Shown one piece after another: positions 1-8,960 of a DNA stretch of 64,000 bases. Made by a program: the position numbers and the translations under genes. Within the stretch, counting starts at the first letter, position 1; each line of letters starts with the position of its first letter. Under the pieces are notes generated by a model, which was not told the DNA's origin, searched no databases, and saw nothing but the letters and a program-made list of their open reading frames with translations. This DNA is from Bradyrhizobium sp. NDS-1 (GTDB lineage Bacteria; Pseudomonadota; Alphaproteobacteria; Rhizobiales; Xanthobacteraceae): the NCBI RefSeq assembly GCF_032918005.1, contig NZ_CP136628.1:2713501-2777500 (forward strand). Reading direction: 5' to 3'.

Positions 1-168
1 GGTACGGGCCTCGCGCTTACCGGCGGTGCGGGGGTGCGGATTGGCCGCTCGGTGATCGTCAACAATCTGGGGGCGGCCACCTCCGGCAATGTGCTGTCGT
101 ATCTGGACAACCAGATCAACGGCAACGCCCCGGACACGACGCCGGCCACCGCTGGTGGTTATCATTAA
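1..168 (+). CDS. right-handed beta-helix protein, C-terminal end (partial at window edge)
   Basis: An open frame runs in from before base 1 and stops at TAA 166-168, giving 55 residues. Of these, 48 are identical to the C-terminus of the next gene (232-1080), including the ending DTTPATAGGYH. It is therefore a tandem paralogue of that gene and probably a complete gene whose 5' part lies outside the window. By similarity it is the last coils of a parallel beta-helix exported to the periplasm or surface. The substrate is unknown. Confidence 0.85.
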   Translation, partial: GTGLALTGGAGVRIGRSVIVNNLGAATSGNVLSYLDNQINGNAPDTTPATAGGYH

Positions 169-231
169 GTCCTGGGAATCTACTGGCCTGACAATAACGT
201 CAAGTTTTCCGTTCAATTCTGGAGGTTCAAT

Positions 232-1080
232 ATGCGCCGTATTGCTCTATGGACTCTTGTCGCGGGATTTCTCTTGCCATTCGCCGTGTCGCAGCCGGCT
301 CATGCCCAGGCGACCAGGACGTGGGTGTCCGGTGTTGGCGATGACGTCAATCCGTGCAGCCGCACCGCGCCGTGCAAGACCTTTGCCGGCGCGATCTCGA
401 AGACCGCCGCGGGCGGCGAGATCAACTGCCTCGATTCCGCCGGCTTCGGCACAGTGACCATCACCAAGGCGATGACGATCTATTGCGAAGGCGTCGTCGG
501 CAGCATCCTGGCGTCCGGCACCAATGGCATCAACGTCAATGCCGCGGCGACCGATCACATCGTGCTTCGCGGCCTCGACATCGAAGGTGCCGGCACCGGT
601 CTCAAGGGCGTCAACATCCTCCAGGCGGCCTCGGTGGTCATCGAGCACTGCTTCATCAGGAACTTCAACGGTGCGTCCGGAGCCGGCATCTTCTCGAATC
701 CGTCGAACTTCAACTCGATGCTGATGATCCGCGACAGCGTGATCTCCCACAACGGCGCCGCCGCCGCTGGCGCCGGGATTAACATCAACACGAACGGTGG
801 CAGCACCCGGGTCCTGATTAACAACACGGCCATTCACAAGAACTTCGTCGGCCTGAACGTGCAGGGATCGTCCAACGTCCAGGTCAACAACACCAGCATC
901 TCGGAGAATGTGAGCACGGGCCTCGCCCTCAGCGGTGTTGCAGCGGCACGTATCGGTCGATCGATGATCGTCAACAATCTCGGCGCAGCCACGACGGGCA
1001 ACGTGCTGTCCTATCTGGACAACCAGATCAACGGCAATGCGCCGGACACGACGCCGGCTACCGCTGGCGGGTATCACTAG
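232..1080 (+). CDS. exported right-handed parallel beta-helix repeat protein
   Basis: The product has 282 residues. Residues 1-26 form a Sec signal peptide (positive MRR, hydrophobic core, AHA-Q cleavage). The mature part starts with a conserved TRTWVSGVGDD segment and a Cys pair around CSRTAPCKT, then repeated coils rich in N, G and V such as VLRGLDIEG and VLINNTAIH, as in pectate-lyase-like beta-helix folds. The ATG is preceded by GGAGG at 221-225. No catalytic residues can be assigned, so enzyme versus structural or adhesive role is open. A tandem paralogue lies just upstream and a T2SS cluster follows downstream; a link to that system is only inference. Confidence 0.85.
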   Translation: MRRIALWTLVAGFLLPFAVSQPAHAQATRTWVSGVGDDVNPCSRTAPCKTFAGAISKTAAGGEINCLDSAGFGTVTITKAMTIYCEGVVGSILASGTNGINVNAAATDHIVLRGLDIEGAGTGLKGVNILQAASVVIEHCFIRNFNGASGAGIFSNPSNFNSMLMIRDSVISHNGAAAAGAGININTNGGSTRVLINNTAIHKNFVGLNVQGSSNVQVNNTSISENVSTGLALSGVAAARIGRSMIVNNLGAATTGNVLSYLDNQINGNAPDTTPATAGGYH

Positions 1081-1098
1081 GCCTGTCCAATCGACGAG

Positions 1099-1129
1099 CT
1101 CCGGGCGCGATGCGCCCGGAGATTTTTTT
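1099..1129 (+). terminator. rho-independent terminator after the beta-helix gene
   Basis: A perfect 10-bp GC-rich stem (CTCCGGGCGC paired with GCGCCCGGAG, loop GAT) is followed by seven T residues at 1123-1129. It begins 19 bp after the stop codon of the beta-helix gene. Confidence 0.9.
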
Positions 1130-1202
1130 GTCCCTGGCACCGCTATGGATTTCGGGACGCCTGCAGACTAGTCTGGCCGCGTACGCAGGGAGCGCGGGTG
1201 GC

Positions 1203-1760
1203 ATGGAGACCCTCGACAGTCAGAATTCGGGGCTTTGCCGTTCGGCGCCGCAAACGCGCGGTTGGTCGCGACGGGCGGGGTGGGGCTGTGCTGCCGTTCT
1301 GCTGACGCTCGCCTTGGCAGTCCCGGCCTACGCCCAATCGTTCCGTCAGGGCGTCTCCGCTTTCCATCGCCAGGACTATTTGACGGCGTCCCGCATCTTC
1401 ATTCCACTCGCCGAGCGGGGCAATGCCGCTGCACAGTCCTATCTTGGTTTCCTGTTCGAGACCGGCCGCGGCGTGCCGCAGAACTATACGGAGGCCGCGA
1501 TGTGGTACCGGCGCGCGGCAGAGCAGGGCGACAGCCGCGCCCAGTATTCGCTGGGCCTTCTTTACGACCGCGGCCAGGGCGTTCCGCAGGACATCGTCGA
1601 AGCCTCCAAATGGCTCAATCTGTCCACGGCCGCCGCACCGCCGCCGGCGCGCGAAGCGCGGGCTCGGATCCGCGATGCCGTCACCACCAAGATGACGCGC
1701 GGAGAGATCGCCCAGGCCCGCCTGCGGGCGCTGGAATGGGCGCCTAGCCGCGAGCACTGA
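1203..1760 (+). CDS. exported Sel1-like repeat (TPR-like) protein
   Basis: From ATG 1203 the product has 185 residues. A hydrophobic stretch near residues 28-42 (CAAVLLTLALAVPAYAQ) is a signal peptide with an AYA-Q cleavage site. Two Sel1 repeats follow (AQSYLGFLFETGRGVPQNYTEA and AQYSLGLLYDRGQGVPQDIVEA, each shown in part), which are alpha/alpha solenoid units for protein-protein contact. The frame is open upstream to ATG 1110, but that start lies inside the terminator of the previous gene, so 1203 is preferred. It is probably a periplasmic scaffold of unknown partner. Confidence 0.8.
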   Translation: METLDSQNSGLCRSAPQTRGWSRRAGWGCAAVLLTLALAVPAYAQSFRQGVSAFHRQDYLTASRIFIPLAERGNAAAQSYLGFLFETGRGVPQNYTEAAMWYRRAAEQGDSRAQYSLGLLYDRGQGVPQDIVEASKWLNLSTAAAPPPAREARARIRDAVTTKMTRGEIAQARLRALEWAPSREH

Positions 1761-1991
1761 GCGCTGCGGCTTGCCCGCCAATCGGCGCGGTTGCCTATCG
1801 GTTCGTGATTCGGGGGAAGGGCAGTGCAATCGCCGTGATGGCCGGTGTTTTGCCCGATTTGTCAAATCGCTTCGTAAAATCCTCAAAGTGGCCGCCTAGT
1901 AAGTCATTGAAAAACCTGACCCCGCCTACTGTGCATGGGGTTGTTTTCGCGATTCTGTGGGCGGGGCCGACGATGATCCCGATCCCAGGCT

Positions 1992-2582
1992 TCAGCCCGG
2001 CCAGCCGCCGAGCCAGTTGGTGTACCAGGTTTCGCCGAGCCAGCCGATCCAGATCGCCGGTGCCAGGAACAGCCCGAACGGCAGGTACGCCGTGGCGCGC
2101 AGCGGCTTCCGTTGCAGGGCGGCATTGGCCAGATAAGCGCCGATCGCAAACAGCGCCGCAAGCTCGATCACCGCGACCACGGTCGCAAGCTCGAGCCAGG
2201 CGCCACAGACGGCGGCGAGCTTGACGTCGCCGAGCCCGAGCCCGTCCCGGCCGCGCCAGCGGCGGTAGAGCAGCATCAGGAGCAGCAGCGGAAGGCCCGT
2301 GGCCGTGGCGCGGATCAGCGGCCAAAGCAGCGCTTCGGCGGCGATGTCGGGCACGAACGCGCCGGCGCGGAGCAGCGCGAGCGCGAACGCGGCGCCGGTC
2401 AGCTCGTTCGGAATGCGGTAGTGGCGCGCATCGTTCGCCGCGGTCGCCAGCATCAGGGCGGCCAGGAACGCGCCGTACAGGCCTTCGGTGCCCGGCGCGG
2501 CGACGAGGCTTGCGAGTACGCCGAGCAGCAGGAGGATGGCGAGCGGAGCCCCCGTCCCGGCATTCGCCGCCCGATCCGTCAC
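1992..2582 (-). CDS. gspO: type IV prepilin peptidase (A24 family), GspO-like
   Basis: This 196-residue polytopic membrane protein has the two aspartates of A24 leader peptidases: an Asp in the DARHYRIPN segment near residue 51 and one in the GLGDVKL motif near residue 117. It would cleave the positively charged leaders of the pseudopilins GspG-K at the inner-membrane cytoplasmic face. The N-terminal zinc/methyltransferase domain of E. coli-type GspO/PilD is absent, as in short CpaA-like forms, so N-methylation may need another enzyme. The start is GTG 2582, only 4 bp after the gspD stop, implying cotranscription with gspD. Confidence 0.88.
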   Translation of the reverse strand: MTDRAANAGTGAPLAILLLLGVLASLVAAPGTEGLYGAFLAALMLATAANDARHYRIPNELTGAAFALALLRAGAFVPDIAAEALLWPLIRATATGLPLLLLMLLYRRWRGRDGLGLGDVKLAAVCGAWLELATVVAVIELAALFAIGAYLANAALQRKPLRATAYLPFGLFLAPAIWIGWLGETWYTNWLGGWPG

Positions 2583-2586
2583 GCCC

Positions 2587-4965
2587 TTAGCGCGCCGCCT
2601 TGGGCGGGTTCACGGGAATCACGGGATTGCTGGTGCCGACGAGGCGGCTGTTCATCTTGCTGCGCATTTCCTCCGCAATGACGTGCGCATCGACGCCATC
2701 CTTGATGACGGTCGGGCGGATGAACAGGATCAGCTCGGTGCGGGCGCGCGTGCTGCCCTGGTGCGAGAACGCATCGCCGACGCCGGGAATGGAGTCGAGG
2801 ATTGGAATTCCCTGGCGTTGCTTGTTCTCGGTCTCGCTGATCAGGCCGGCGAGCAGTACGGTCTGGCCGCTCGTCACCGCGATCGAGCTCTTGACCCGGC
2901 GCTGCGAGATCGTCGGCGTCAGCGAGCCGGTGCTGCCGGCGGCCACGCTCGAGATCTCCTGCTCGACGTCGAGCACGACGTTGCCGTTGGCGTTGGCGCG
3001 CGGCAGCACGCGCAGGATGATGCCGGTGTTCTTGTAGTCGATGGTGTTGACGACGGTGTTGTTGGCGGTCAGCACGGTCGCGGTGCCGGTCGAGAACGGC
3101 ACCTGGTCGCCGACCTGTAAGGTCGCCGGCTGATTGTCCAGCACGACCAGCGACGGGTTGGACAGCACCTTGACGGTGGTGACGTTGTGGAGCGCATCGA
3201 GCACCACGCGCGGAGAGTTTTCCGCGCCGATCAGAAAGTTGAAGCCGGGCAGGGCGCGGCCGAGCAGCGCGCCGGCGGCTGCGTTGACCGCGCCGGTCTG
3301 CTGCTCGATGTTGCTGCCGACCGAAGCGCTGTTGCTCACGCCGCCAATGGTGTTGGAAACCGAGCCGTGCTTGCTGGCGATGAAGAACTGGACACCGTAG
3401 TTCAAGGCGTCGTTCAGTGTGACTTCGGCGATCGTCGCCTCGATCGCGATCTGGCGCTGCGGCCGGTCGATCTGCCGGATCGTCTGCTCGACGACGCGCT
3501 GTGATTCCGCGTTGGCGTAGACCAGCACCGCGTTGTTGGTGACGTCGGCCGTGATCCGCACGTTTTGAAGGATCGCATTGTTGACGGGCTTTGCGCCGGT
3601 GCCGAGCAGGGAGCCGTTGTCCTGGCCGGGAAGGCCGGCCGCAGCAGGGGCGGGGCGGGCGGCCAGCGACGAGCCGGGAGCGCCGGTGACCGGGGTCGCG
3701 GCACCTGCCGCTGCGGTCGGAAGTGCGCTGAGGGAGGCGATCGGATTGGTGCCGGACGAGGACGTCGCGATGCCCGCGCCCGGCGAGATCTGGCCCGCCG
3801 AATTGTCGAGCGAGGAGGTGCTGGTCGCGCTCTGGCTGAACAGGATCTCGTTCAGCAATGCCACCACCGCCTTGGAGTTGCCGTAGCGCAGCGGGTAGGA
3901 TTTCAGATTCACGCCTTCCGTGTCGGAGCGGTCGAGCCGCGCGATCCATGTCTGCGCGCGCTTGAGATATTCCGGCTTCTGGCTGACGACCAGAATCGAA
4001 TTGAGGCGCCCGATCGGCTGGAATTTCACCACGTTCTGGCCCAGGCCGCCTTCGCCCGAATCCATGATCTTTTCGATCTCGGAGATGAGCGGCTCGGGCG
4101 TGGAGTTCCGCACCGGGAAGATGCCGACCGATTGCCCCCGCATCCAGTCGGCGTCGAAGGAGAGAATGGTGTCGACCGCGGTCGCCCGGTCGGTGCCGCT
4201 GCCGCTGACGATCAAGGTGTTGCGGGCGCTGTCGGGACGCATGGTCTGGGCCTTCACGCCGAAGGCATCGAGCAGCTTGAAGATGTTCTGCGCCGAGACG
4301 TAGCGAAGCGGCACCACGGTGATGCCCTGGCCGGCCGCAGCGTTCAGCGAGCGATCGATCCCGCCAGGGCCGGCTTCGGGCGCCGGCAGCAGGCGATAGC
4401 CGGTGCGGTCACGGACCAGCGCGACACCGGACATGCGCAGCGCGTTTTCCAGCACGTAGAGCGCATCCGCCTTGGGCACCGGCCGCACCGACGCCAGGGT
4501 CACGGTTCCCTGCACGCGCGGGTCGATCGTGTAGCCGACGTTGAGTACGTCACCAAGAACGACCTTTGCGACGGTGGCAACCGGGGCGTTCTCGAAATTC
4601 AGGTCGTAGCCGCTGCCGCCGGCATCGTCGCGTTCGGCCAGCGCACCGCCCTGCGGCGTTGCACCATCGCTGAGATAGATCGCCGGCTTTGACGATCGCG
4701 CCTGCGCAATGCCGCTCGCGCCAGCGTCGGCGGGTTGACGCGGCTGAAGATCGAGGGAGCGGACCTTGTCGGCGATGTCCTGGGCGCGCGGGTCCTTTGG
4801 ATCGGCTTCGATCGACTGGTCGGCGGTCACGATACAGGCGCCGAGCACGAAAGCGGACGACAACAGGAGGAGCGTTCCAGACAACGCTGAGCGAAGGCGC
4901 AAAAGCGGCTGGACCACCTTGAACAAAATACGCCTGCCCACGCTGATATTGATTGAAAATTGCAT
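2587..4965 (-). CDS. gspD: type II secretion outer-membrane secretin GspD
   Basis: The product has 792 residues. The N-terminus has a hydrophobic segment ending LGAC, a lipoprotein-type lipobox. N-domains follow (FENAPVATVAKVVLGDVL, KLLDAFGVKAQT, FPVRNSTPEPLISEIEKI) and then the secretin core with VLSNPSLVVLDNQPATLQVG and GLISETENKQRQGIPILDSIPGVG. These form the multimeric channel through which folded exoproteins leave. A Gly/Ala/Ser-rich linker of about 90 residues interrupts the region before the secretin core. It is divergent from gspE across a 100-139 bp AT-rich gap and cotranscribed with the prepilin peptidase. Confidence 0.95.
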   Translation of the reverse strand: MQFSINISVGRRILFKVVQPLLRLRSALSGTLLLLSSAFVLGACIVTADQSIEADPKDPRAQDIADKVRSLDLQPRQPADAGASGIAQARSSKPAIYLSDGATPQGGALAERDDAGGSGYDLNFENAPVATVAKVVLGDVLNVGYTIDPRVQGTVTLASVRPVPKADALYVLENALRMSGVALVRDRTGYRLLPAPEAGPGGIDRSLNAAAGQGITVVPLRYVSAQNIFKLLDAFGVKAQTMRPDSARNTLIVSGSGTDRATAVDTILSFDADWMRGQSVGIFPVRNSTPEPLISEIEKIMDSGEGGLGQNVVKFQPIGRLNSILVVSQKPEYLKRAQTWIARLDRSDTEGVNLKSYPLRYGNSKAVVALLNEILFSQSATSTSSLDNSAGQISPGAGIATSSSGTNPIASLSALPTAAAGAATPVTGAPGSSLAARPAPAAAGLPGQDNGSLLGTGAKPVNNAILQNVRITADVTNNAVLVYANAESQRVVEQTIRQIDRPQRQIAIEATIAEVTLNDALNYGVQFFIASKHGSVSNTIGGVSNSASVGSNIEQQTGAVNAAAGALLGRALPGFNFLIGAENSPRVVLDALHNVTTVKVLSNPSLVVLDNQPATLQVGDQVPFSTGTATVLTANNTVVNTIDYKNTGIILRVLPRANANGNVVLDVEQEISSVAAGSTGSLTPTISQRRVKSSIAVTSGQTVLLAGLISETENKQRQGIPILDSIPGVGDAFSHQGSTRARTELILFIRPTVIKDGVDAHVIAEEMRSKMNSRLVGTSNPVIPVNPPKAAR

Positions 4966-5104
4966 CCGATCCCCCTTTGGTTCGGACGCGCAATAATTTG
5001 CGCCACGATTATGTTTTTGCTAATAAATAAGTCAAGGGCAAAGGGCCGATCGTCACCCGCCGAAGTTGTTGCTTTCAGGTCACAAGGTCAACGCCGTGAA
5101 TGCG
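4966..5104. promoter_or_regulatory. divergent gspD / gspE promoter region
   Basis: The gap between the gspD start and the preferred gspE start is locally AT-rich around 4990-5040 (an ATTATGTTTTTGCTAATAAATAAG-like run, abbreviated) in a GC-rich setting, as expected of a divergent promoter. No clear -35/-10 pair or known operator could be assigned. Confidence 0.4.
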
Positions 5105-6793
5105 ATGCGCGACCGCTCCGCAGATAGCTTCCGGCAGCACCTCCTGGAAAAATACTCATTGCCGCCGCGGGCGCAGGCCCATGTCGACAAATCGGCCAAC
5201 ACCGCGCTCGTGCGTCCCTTGCGGGAGTTGTGGGAGGCCACCGATCTTTCCGCCGCCGAATTCGCAGATGAAGTCTCCGATCATTTCGGTCTGACGCGGC
5301 TGAGCCTGCCGCAACTGCTCGCAGCCACGCCTTGCCTCGACGGCTTCTCGCGCCGCTTTCTGCGTGAATCCACCATCTTTCCTTTCAGTGCGCCCAACGA
5401 CGTATTTCGGCTGGCTGTCGCCGATCCCTCGGACACGGCTGCCATTCGTGCTGCCGAAATCGTGTTCGGAGCGCCGGTCGATGTCGTCGTGGCCTCATAC
5501 GAGGACATCACCACGGTCCTCGATCAACGGGCCGATGCCGACGACGCAAATGCCGATCGAACCGGCAGGAGCGTTGCACAGCAGTCGGACGACGACATCG
5601 AGAGCCTGCGCGATCTCGCCAGCGGCGCACCGGTGGTGCGCGCGCTCAATGATCTCCTGGAGCGCGCCGTGGACTTGCGTGCCAGCGACATTCACGTCGA
5701 GCCGTTCCGCGCCGGACTCGTCGTGCGCATGCGCGTCGACGGCCTGCTGCGTGCGCTGCCATCGCCGCACGGCATTCCGCCGCAGGCGCTGATCTCGCGC
5801 ATCAAGATCCTCGCCAGCCTCAACATCGCGGAGCGGCGCCTGCCGCAGGACGGCGCCGCGCGCGTGCGGGTCGGGCGCAGCGAGATCGACGTTCGCGTCG
5901 CGACCATGCCGACGCAGCACGGCGAGAGCGCCGTCATCCGCCTGCTGCCGCGCGACCGTGGTCTCCTGGAGATGAGCAAGCTCGGTCTCGCCGCGCGCGA
6001 CGAGAGCGTGATGACGCGGCTGCTCGCGATGCCGCATGGCATGATCGTGATCACGGGCCCGACCGGCAGCGGCAAGACCACAACGCTTGCGACCATGCTG
6101 TCGATCCTGAACGAGCCCACGCGCAAGATCCTCACCATCGAGGATCCCGTCGAGTACGAGATTCCCGGCATCAACCAGTCCCAGGTCAAGCCGTCCATCG
6201 GGCTGACCTTCGCCTCCGCCATGCGCGCCTTCGTCCGACAGGACCCCGACGTGATCATGGTCGGCGAGGTCCGCGATGCGGAGACCGCGCATATCGCCAT
6301 TCACGCGGCACTCACCGGCCACCTTGTTCTGACGACGCTGCACACCGAGACGGCCGCGGCCGCCGTGCCGCGGCTGATCGACCTCGGTATCGAGGGCTTC
6401 CTGCTGAAGTCCACGTTGCGCGCGGTGGTGGCGCAGCGCCTGGTGCGCGTGCTCTGCGACCGCTGCAAGGTCCCGCATGCGCTGACCGAGGCCGATCTCG
6501 CCGAGGACCCGCGCTTTGCGGTGATCGGCTTCAAGTGCGGCGAGGTCGTGCACGAGGCCGGCGGCTGCGAGCGCTGCGGCGGCACAGGCTATCGCGGCCG
6601 TAATGGCGTGTTCGAGATCCTCGAAATGTCCGACGAGGTGCGTACGCTGATCGGCCCGCAGACCGACTCGCACTCGATCGACGCCGCCGCGATGCGGGCC
6701 GGCATGACGACGATGCTGGAGGATGCGGTCGCAAAATGCCGGGCAGGGCTCACCACCGTGCCCGAGGTCTTCCGCGTCACGACGGTGCGCTGA
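5105..6793 (+). CDS. gspE: type II secretion ATPase GspE
   Basis: From ATG 5105 the product has 562 residues; GTG 5096 and TTG 5066 are possible earlier starts. It has an N1E-like N-domain (PLRELWEATDLSAAEFADEVSDHFGL), the Walker A motif GPTGSGKTT at about residues 318-326, an Asp box (IEDPVEYEI), the Walker B region (RQDPDVIMVGEVRD), a His box (LVLTTLHT) and a four-Cys zinc loop (CDRC near 451, CERC near 488). It is the cytoplasmic hexameric ATPase that powers pseudopilus assembly. It is the first gene of the plus-strand gsp operon, 3 bp before gspF. Confidence 0.95.
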   Translation: MRDRSADSFRQHLLEKYSLPPRAQAHVDKSANTALVRPLRELWEATDLSAAEFADEVSDHFGLTRLSLPQLLAATPCLDGFSRRFLRESTIFPFSAPNDVFRLAVADPSDTAAIRAAEIVFGAPVDVVVASYEDITTVLDQRADADDANADRTGRSVAQQSDDDIESLRDLASGAPVVRALNDLLERAVDLRASDIHVEPFRAGLVVRMRVDGLLRALPSPHGIPPQALISRIKILASLNIAERRLPQDGAARVRVGRSEIDVRVATMPTQHGESAVIRLLPRDRGLLEMSKLGLAARDESVMTRLLAMPHGMIVITGPTGSGKTTTLATMLSILNEPTRKILTIEDPVEYEIPGINQSQVKPSIGLTFASAMRAFVRQDPDVIMVGEVRDAETAHIAIHAALTGHLVLTTLHTETAAAAVPRLIDLGIEGFLLKSTLRAVVAQRLVRVLCDRCKVPHALTEADLAEDPRFAVIGFKCGEVVHEAGGCERCGGTGYRGRNGVFEILEMSDEVRTLIGPQTDSHSIDAAAMRAGMTTMLEDAVAKCRAGLTTVPEVFRVTTVR

Positions 6794-6796
6794 CGC

Positions 6797-8008
6797 ATGC
6801 CGAACTATCGCTACCGCGCGCTCAACGCCAACGGCGAACTGGTCTCCGGCGCCATTGCCGCGCCCGCGCCGGGCGACGTCGCGCAGCGGATCGAGCGGCT
6901 CGGTCTCGTGCTGGTCGACAACGTCACGCCGGAAGAGGGCGGCTCGGCCGGCCGCGTGTTCAGCCTCTTCAACCGGCCCAAGCCGGAAGACGTCACAATC
7001 TTCACCCGCGACCTCGCGCTGCTGCTGCGCGCCGGTGCCCGCATCAATGACGGATTGGAACTGCTCGCGGCCGACCCGGATTTCGGTCGGCTGCGTCCGG
7101 TTGTCGCCGACATCCGTTCGCGCGTCGTCGCGGGCGAGAGCTTTGCCGAAGCGCTGGCGCGGCACGAGGGGCTGTTCCCGCCAATGTATGTCGCACTGGT
7201 GCGGGTCGGCGAGGCTTCCGGATCGCTGGACCAGGTGCTTGAGGTGCTGGCCGGCGAGCGCACGCGCAGCGAGGGGCTGAGGCGGCGATTGTCGGATGCT
7301 ATCCGCTATCCGCTGTTCGTCTTGGGCGCGGCGGGTTGCGTGCTGCTGTTCTTCCTCACTTTCGTGCTGCCGCAGTTTGCCAGCGTGCTGCAGGACTTCG
7401 GCGCCAAGATTGATCCGGTGGTCGGAATTTTTCTCAACATCTCCACCTTCCTTCGCGGCAATTCGGATGCTGTGCTGGCTGGCCTTGCGGCGACCATCGC
7501 CGCGGCTTGGCTCCTGCTCCGGCAAGAGCGCGTCCGGCGCGGCGTCACCAATGCGATCACGCGGCTGCCGGCAATCCGCAACGTGATGAGCGCATACCGG
7601 ACGGCACTGTTCTGCCGCAATCTCGGCCTGCTCCTCGGCAGCGGCGTCAATCTCACCATCACGCTGCGCATCCTCGTCGACATGATGGCGACAACCGGTC
7701 CGTCCGCGGTCTGGAGCAATGCCGCCGACCGCGTCCGCCATGGCTCGAAGCTGTCCGATGCGCTGGCCGAGACGGAAGCACTGCCCGCGATGGCGGTCCG
7801 CATGCTCCGGCTCGGCGACGAGACCGGGCAATTGCCGATGCTGTCGGGACGGATCGCAGAATTCTACGAGGCCAAATTGCAGCGCACGCTGGACCGCGCG
7901 GTCGGCATCGCGGGCCCGGCGGCGATCATCGCGATTTCGCTGGTCGTCGGCGGCCTGATCACGTCGGTGATGACGGCGCTGATGTCGGTGAGCCAGATTG
8001 TCGGTTAG
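6797..8008 (+). CDS. gspF: type II secretion inner-membrane platform protein GspF
   Basis: This 403-residue protein starts with the family signature PNYRYRALNANGELVSG. It has two GspF domains (about residues 60-190 and 265-390), each with GEASGSLDQVLEVLA- or GDETGQLPMLSGRIA-type motifs, and three membrane segments (about 168-190, 220-240 and 370-395). It is the platform that couples GspE to pseudopilin extraction. It follows the gspE stop by 3 bp. Confidence 0.95.
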   Translation: MPNYRYRALNANGELVSGAIAAPAPGDVAQRIERLGLVLVDNVTPEEGGSAGRVFSLFNRPKPEDVTIFTRDLALLLRAGARINDGLELLAADPDFGRLRPVVADIRSRVVAGESFAEALARHEGLFPPMYVALVRVGEASGSLDQVLEVLAGERTRSEGLRRRLSDAIRYPLFVLGAAGCVLLFFLTFVLPQFASVLQDFGAKIDPVVGIFLNISTFLRGNSDAVLAGLAATIAAAWLLLRQERVRRGVTNAITRLPAIRNVMSAYRTALFCRNLGLLLGSGVNLTITLRILVDMMATTGPSAVWSNAADRVRHGSKLSDALAETEALPAMAVRMLRLGDETGQLPMLSGRIAEFYEAKLQRTLDRAVGIAGPAAIIAISLVVGGLITSVMTALMSVSQIVG

Positions 8009-8047
8009 TTGGGCCAGATGGCAAGCAGGTAACGGGAGAGGCTTGGA

Positions 8048-8503
8048 GTGACCAAATATCGAAGCGCGAAGCGCGGCCGGCGGCGCGCCGGCCGAGGGGA
8101 GGCGGGCTTCACCCTCGTCGAGATGCTGGTCGTCATCACCATCATCGGGATGATCATGGCGCTGGTCGGCCCGCGGGTGCTGAACTATCTCAGCGAGTCC
8201 AAGGCGAAGGCGGCCAAGATTCAGATCGAGAGCTTTTCCAGCGCGCTCGATCTCTATTTTCTCGATCTCGGCCGTTATCCCACATCGAACGAAGGCCTCA
8301 CCGCGTTGACCCGCAGCACCAATCAGGCCGGCTGGAACGGGCCGTATTTGCGCGGCGGGGTAGTCCCAAACGATCCCTGGGGGCACATTTATGTCTATCG
8401 CGCTCCGGGCGCGAGCGCGCCCTATGAGATCATCTCGCTGGGATCGGACGGTCAGGAAGGCGGCAGTGGAACGGCGGCCGACATTGTCAGCGGCGCGCGC
8501 TGA
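8048..8503 (+). CDS. gspG: major pseudopilin GspG
   Basis: The 151-residue product starts at GTG 8048 behind a purine-rich GGGAGAGGCTTGGA. A basic leader (residues 1-19) precedes the cleavage site G-FTLVEML with Glu at +5 and a hydrophobic helix. The globular part has the GspG family hallmarks LGRYPTSNEGL, NGPYLR and VPNDPWGHIYVYR. It is the main subunit of the T2SS pseudopilus and a substrate of the prepilin peptidase at 1992-2582. Confidence 0.95.
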   Translation: MTKYRSAKRGRRRAGRGEAGFTLVEMLVVITIIGMIMALVGPRVLNYLSESKAKAAKIQIESFSSALDLYFLDLGRYPTSNEGLTALTRSTNQAGWNGPYLRGGVVPNDPWGHIYVYRAPGASAPYEIISLGSDGQEGGSGTAADIVSGAR

Positions 8504-8960
8504 GGGCATCGGCGATGCGCGTGGCTTCGCGCTGATCGAGATCCTGTGCGTGCTCGCGATCATCGGCCTGCTGGCGGCAATCATCCTGCCGGCTGTCCCG
8601 CGCACGACGACGCGCGCCAGGCTGGAGAGCTACGCGGTCGAGACCGCGGCGCTGCTGAAAGCCGACCGCAACGCGGCGCTGCGCCGGCAAACCAGGGTGG
8701 CGACTCAGGTGGACGCGGAGGCGCGCGCGATCCGTTCCGGAGTCACCGGCCGGACCATCCGCCTGCCTGATGACGTGGTGGTGCAGGCGATGCTGGCCTC
8801 GCGCTGCGCCGACAGGGCCGCGGGCCGGACGATCGATTTCTTTCCGTCGGGCATGTCGTGTGGCGGGGTGATCGCGTTGGCGAGGCCGGGTATCGGCTAT
8901 GAGGTGCGTGTCAACTGGCTGACCGGAGGCGTTGAGATTGTCCCGCAGAAGCTGCTCTGA
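8466..8960 (+). CDS. gspH: minor pseudopilin GspH
   Basis: From GTG 8466 the product has 164 residues, with the prepilin site G-FALIEILCVLAIIGLLAAI (Glu at +5) near residue 20. An AGGAAGG Shine-Dalgarno at 8454-8460 fits this start, which makes a 38-bp overlap with the end of gspG in another frame. The remainder has the GspH/FimT-like beta-rich domain with two Cys (ASRCAD, GMSCGG). It is a minor subunit at the pseudopilus tip. The frame is open further upstream to 8391, but that extension lies inside gspG. Confidence 0.85.
   Translation: MERRPTLSAARAEGIGDARGFALIEILCVLAIIGLLAAIILPAVPRTTTRARLESYAVETAALLKADRNAALRRQTRVATQVDAEARAIRSGVTGRTIRLPDDVVVQAMLASRCADRAAGRTIDFFPSGMSCGGVIALARPGIGYEVRVNWLTGGVEIVPQKLL

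Noticed and set aside
1110..1202. N-terminal extension of the Sel1 protein from ATG 1110
   Set aside because: The start is inside a strong terminator and the extension would bury the signal peptide; ATG 1203 fits better.
8391..8465. Upstream extension of gspH
   Set aside because: It lies entirely in gspG and would place 45 residues before the prepilin site; GTG 8466 has a clear Shine-Dalgarno.
5495..8605. 1036-codon open frame on the minus strand
   Set aside because: It is antisense to gspE, gspF and gspG and its translation is rich in Arg, His, Asp and Gln with no domain-like features. This is a mirror frame caused by high GC3.
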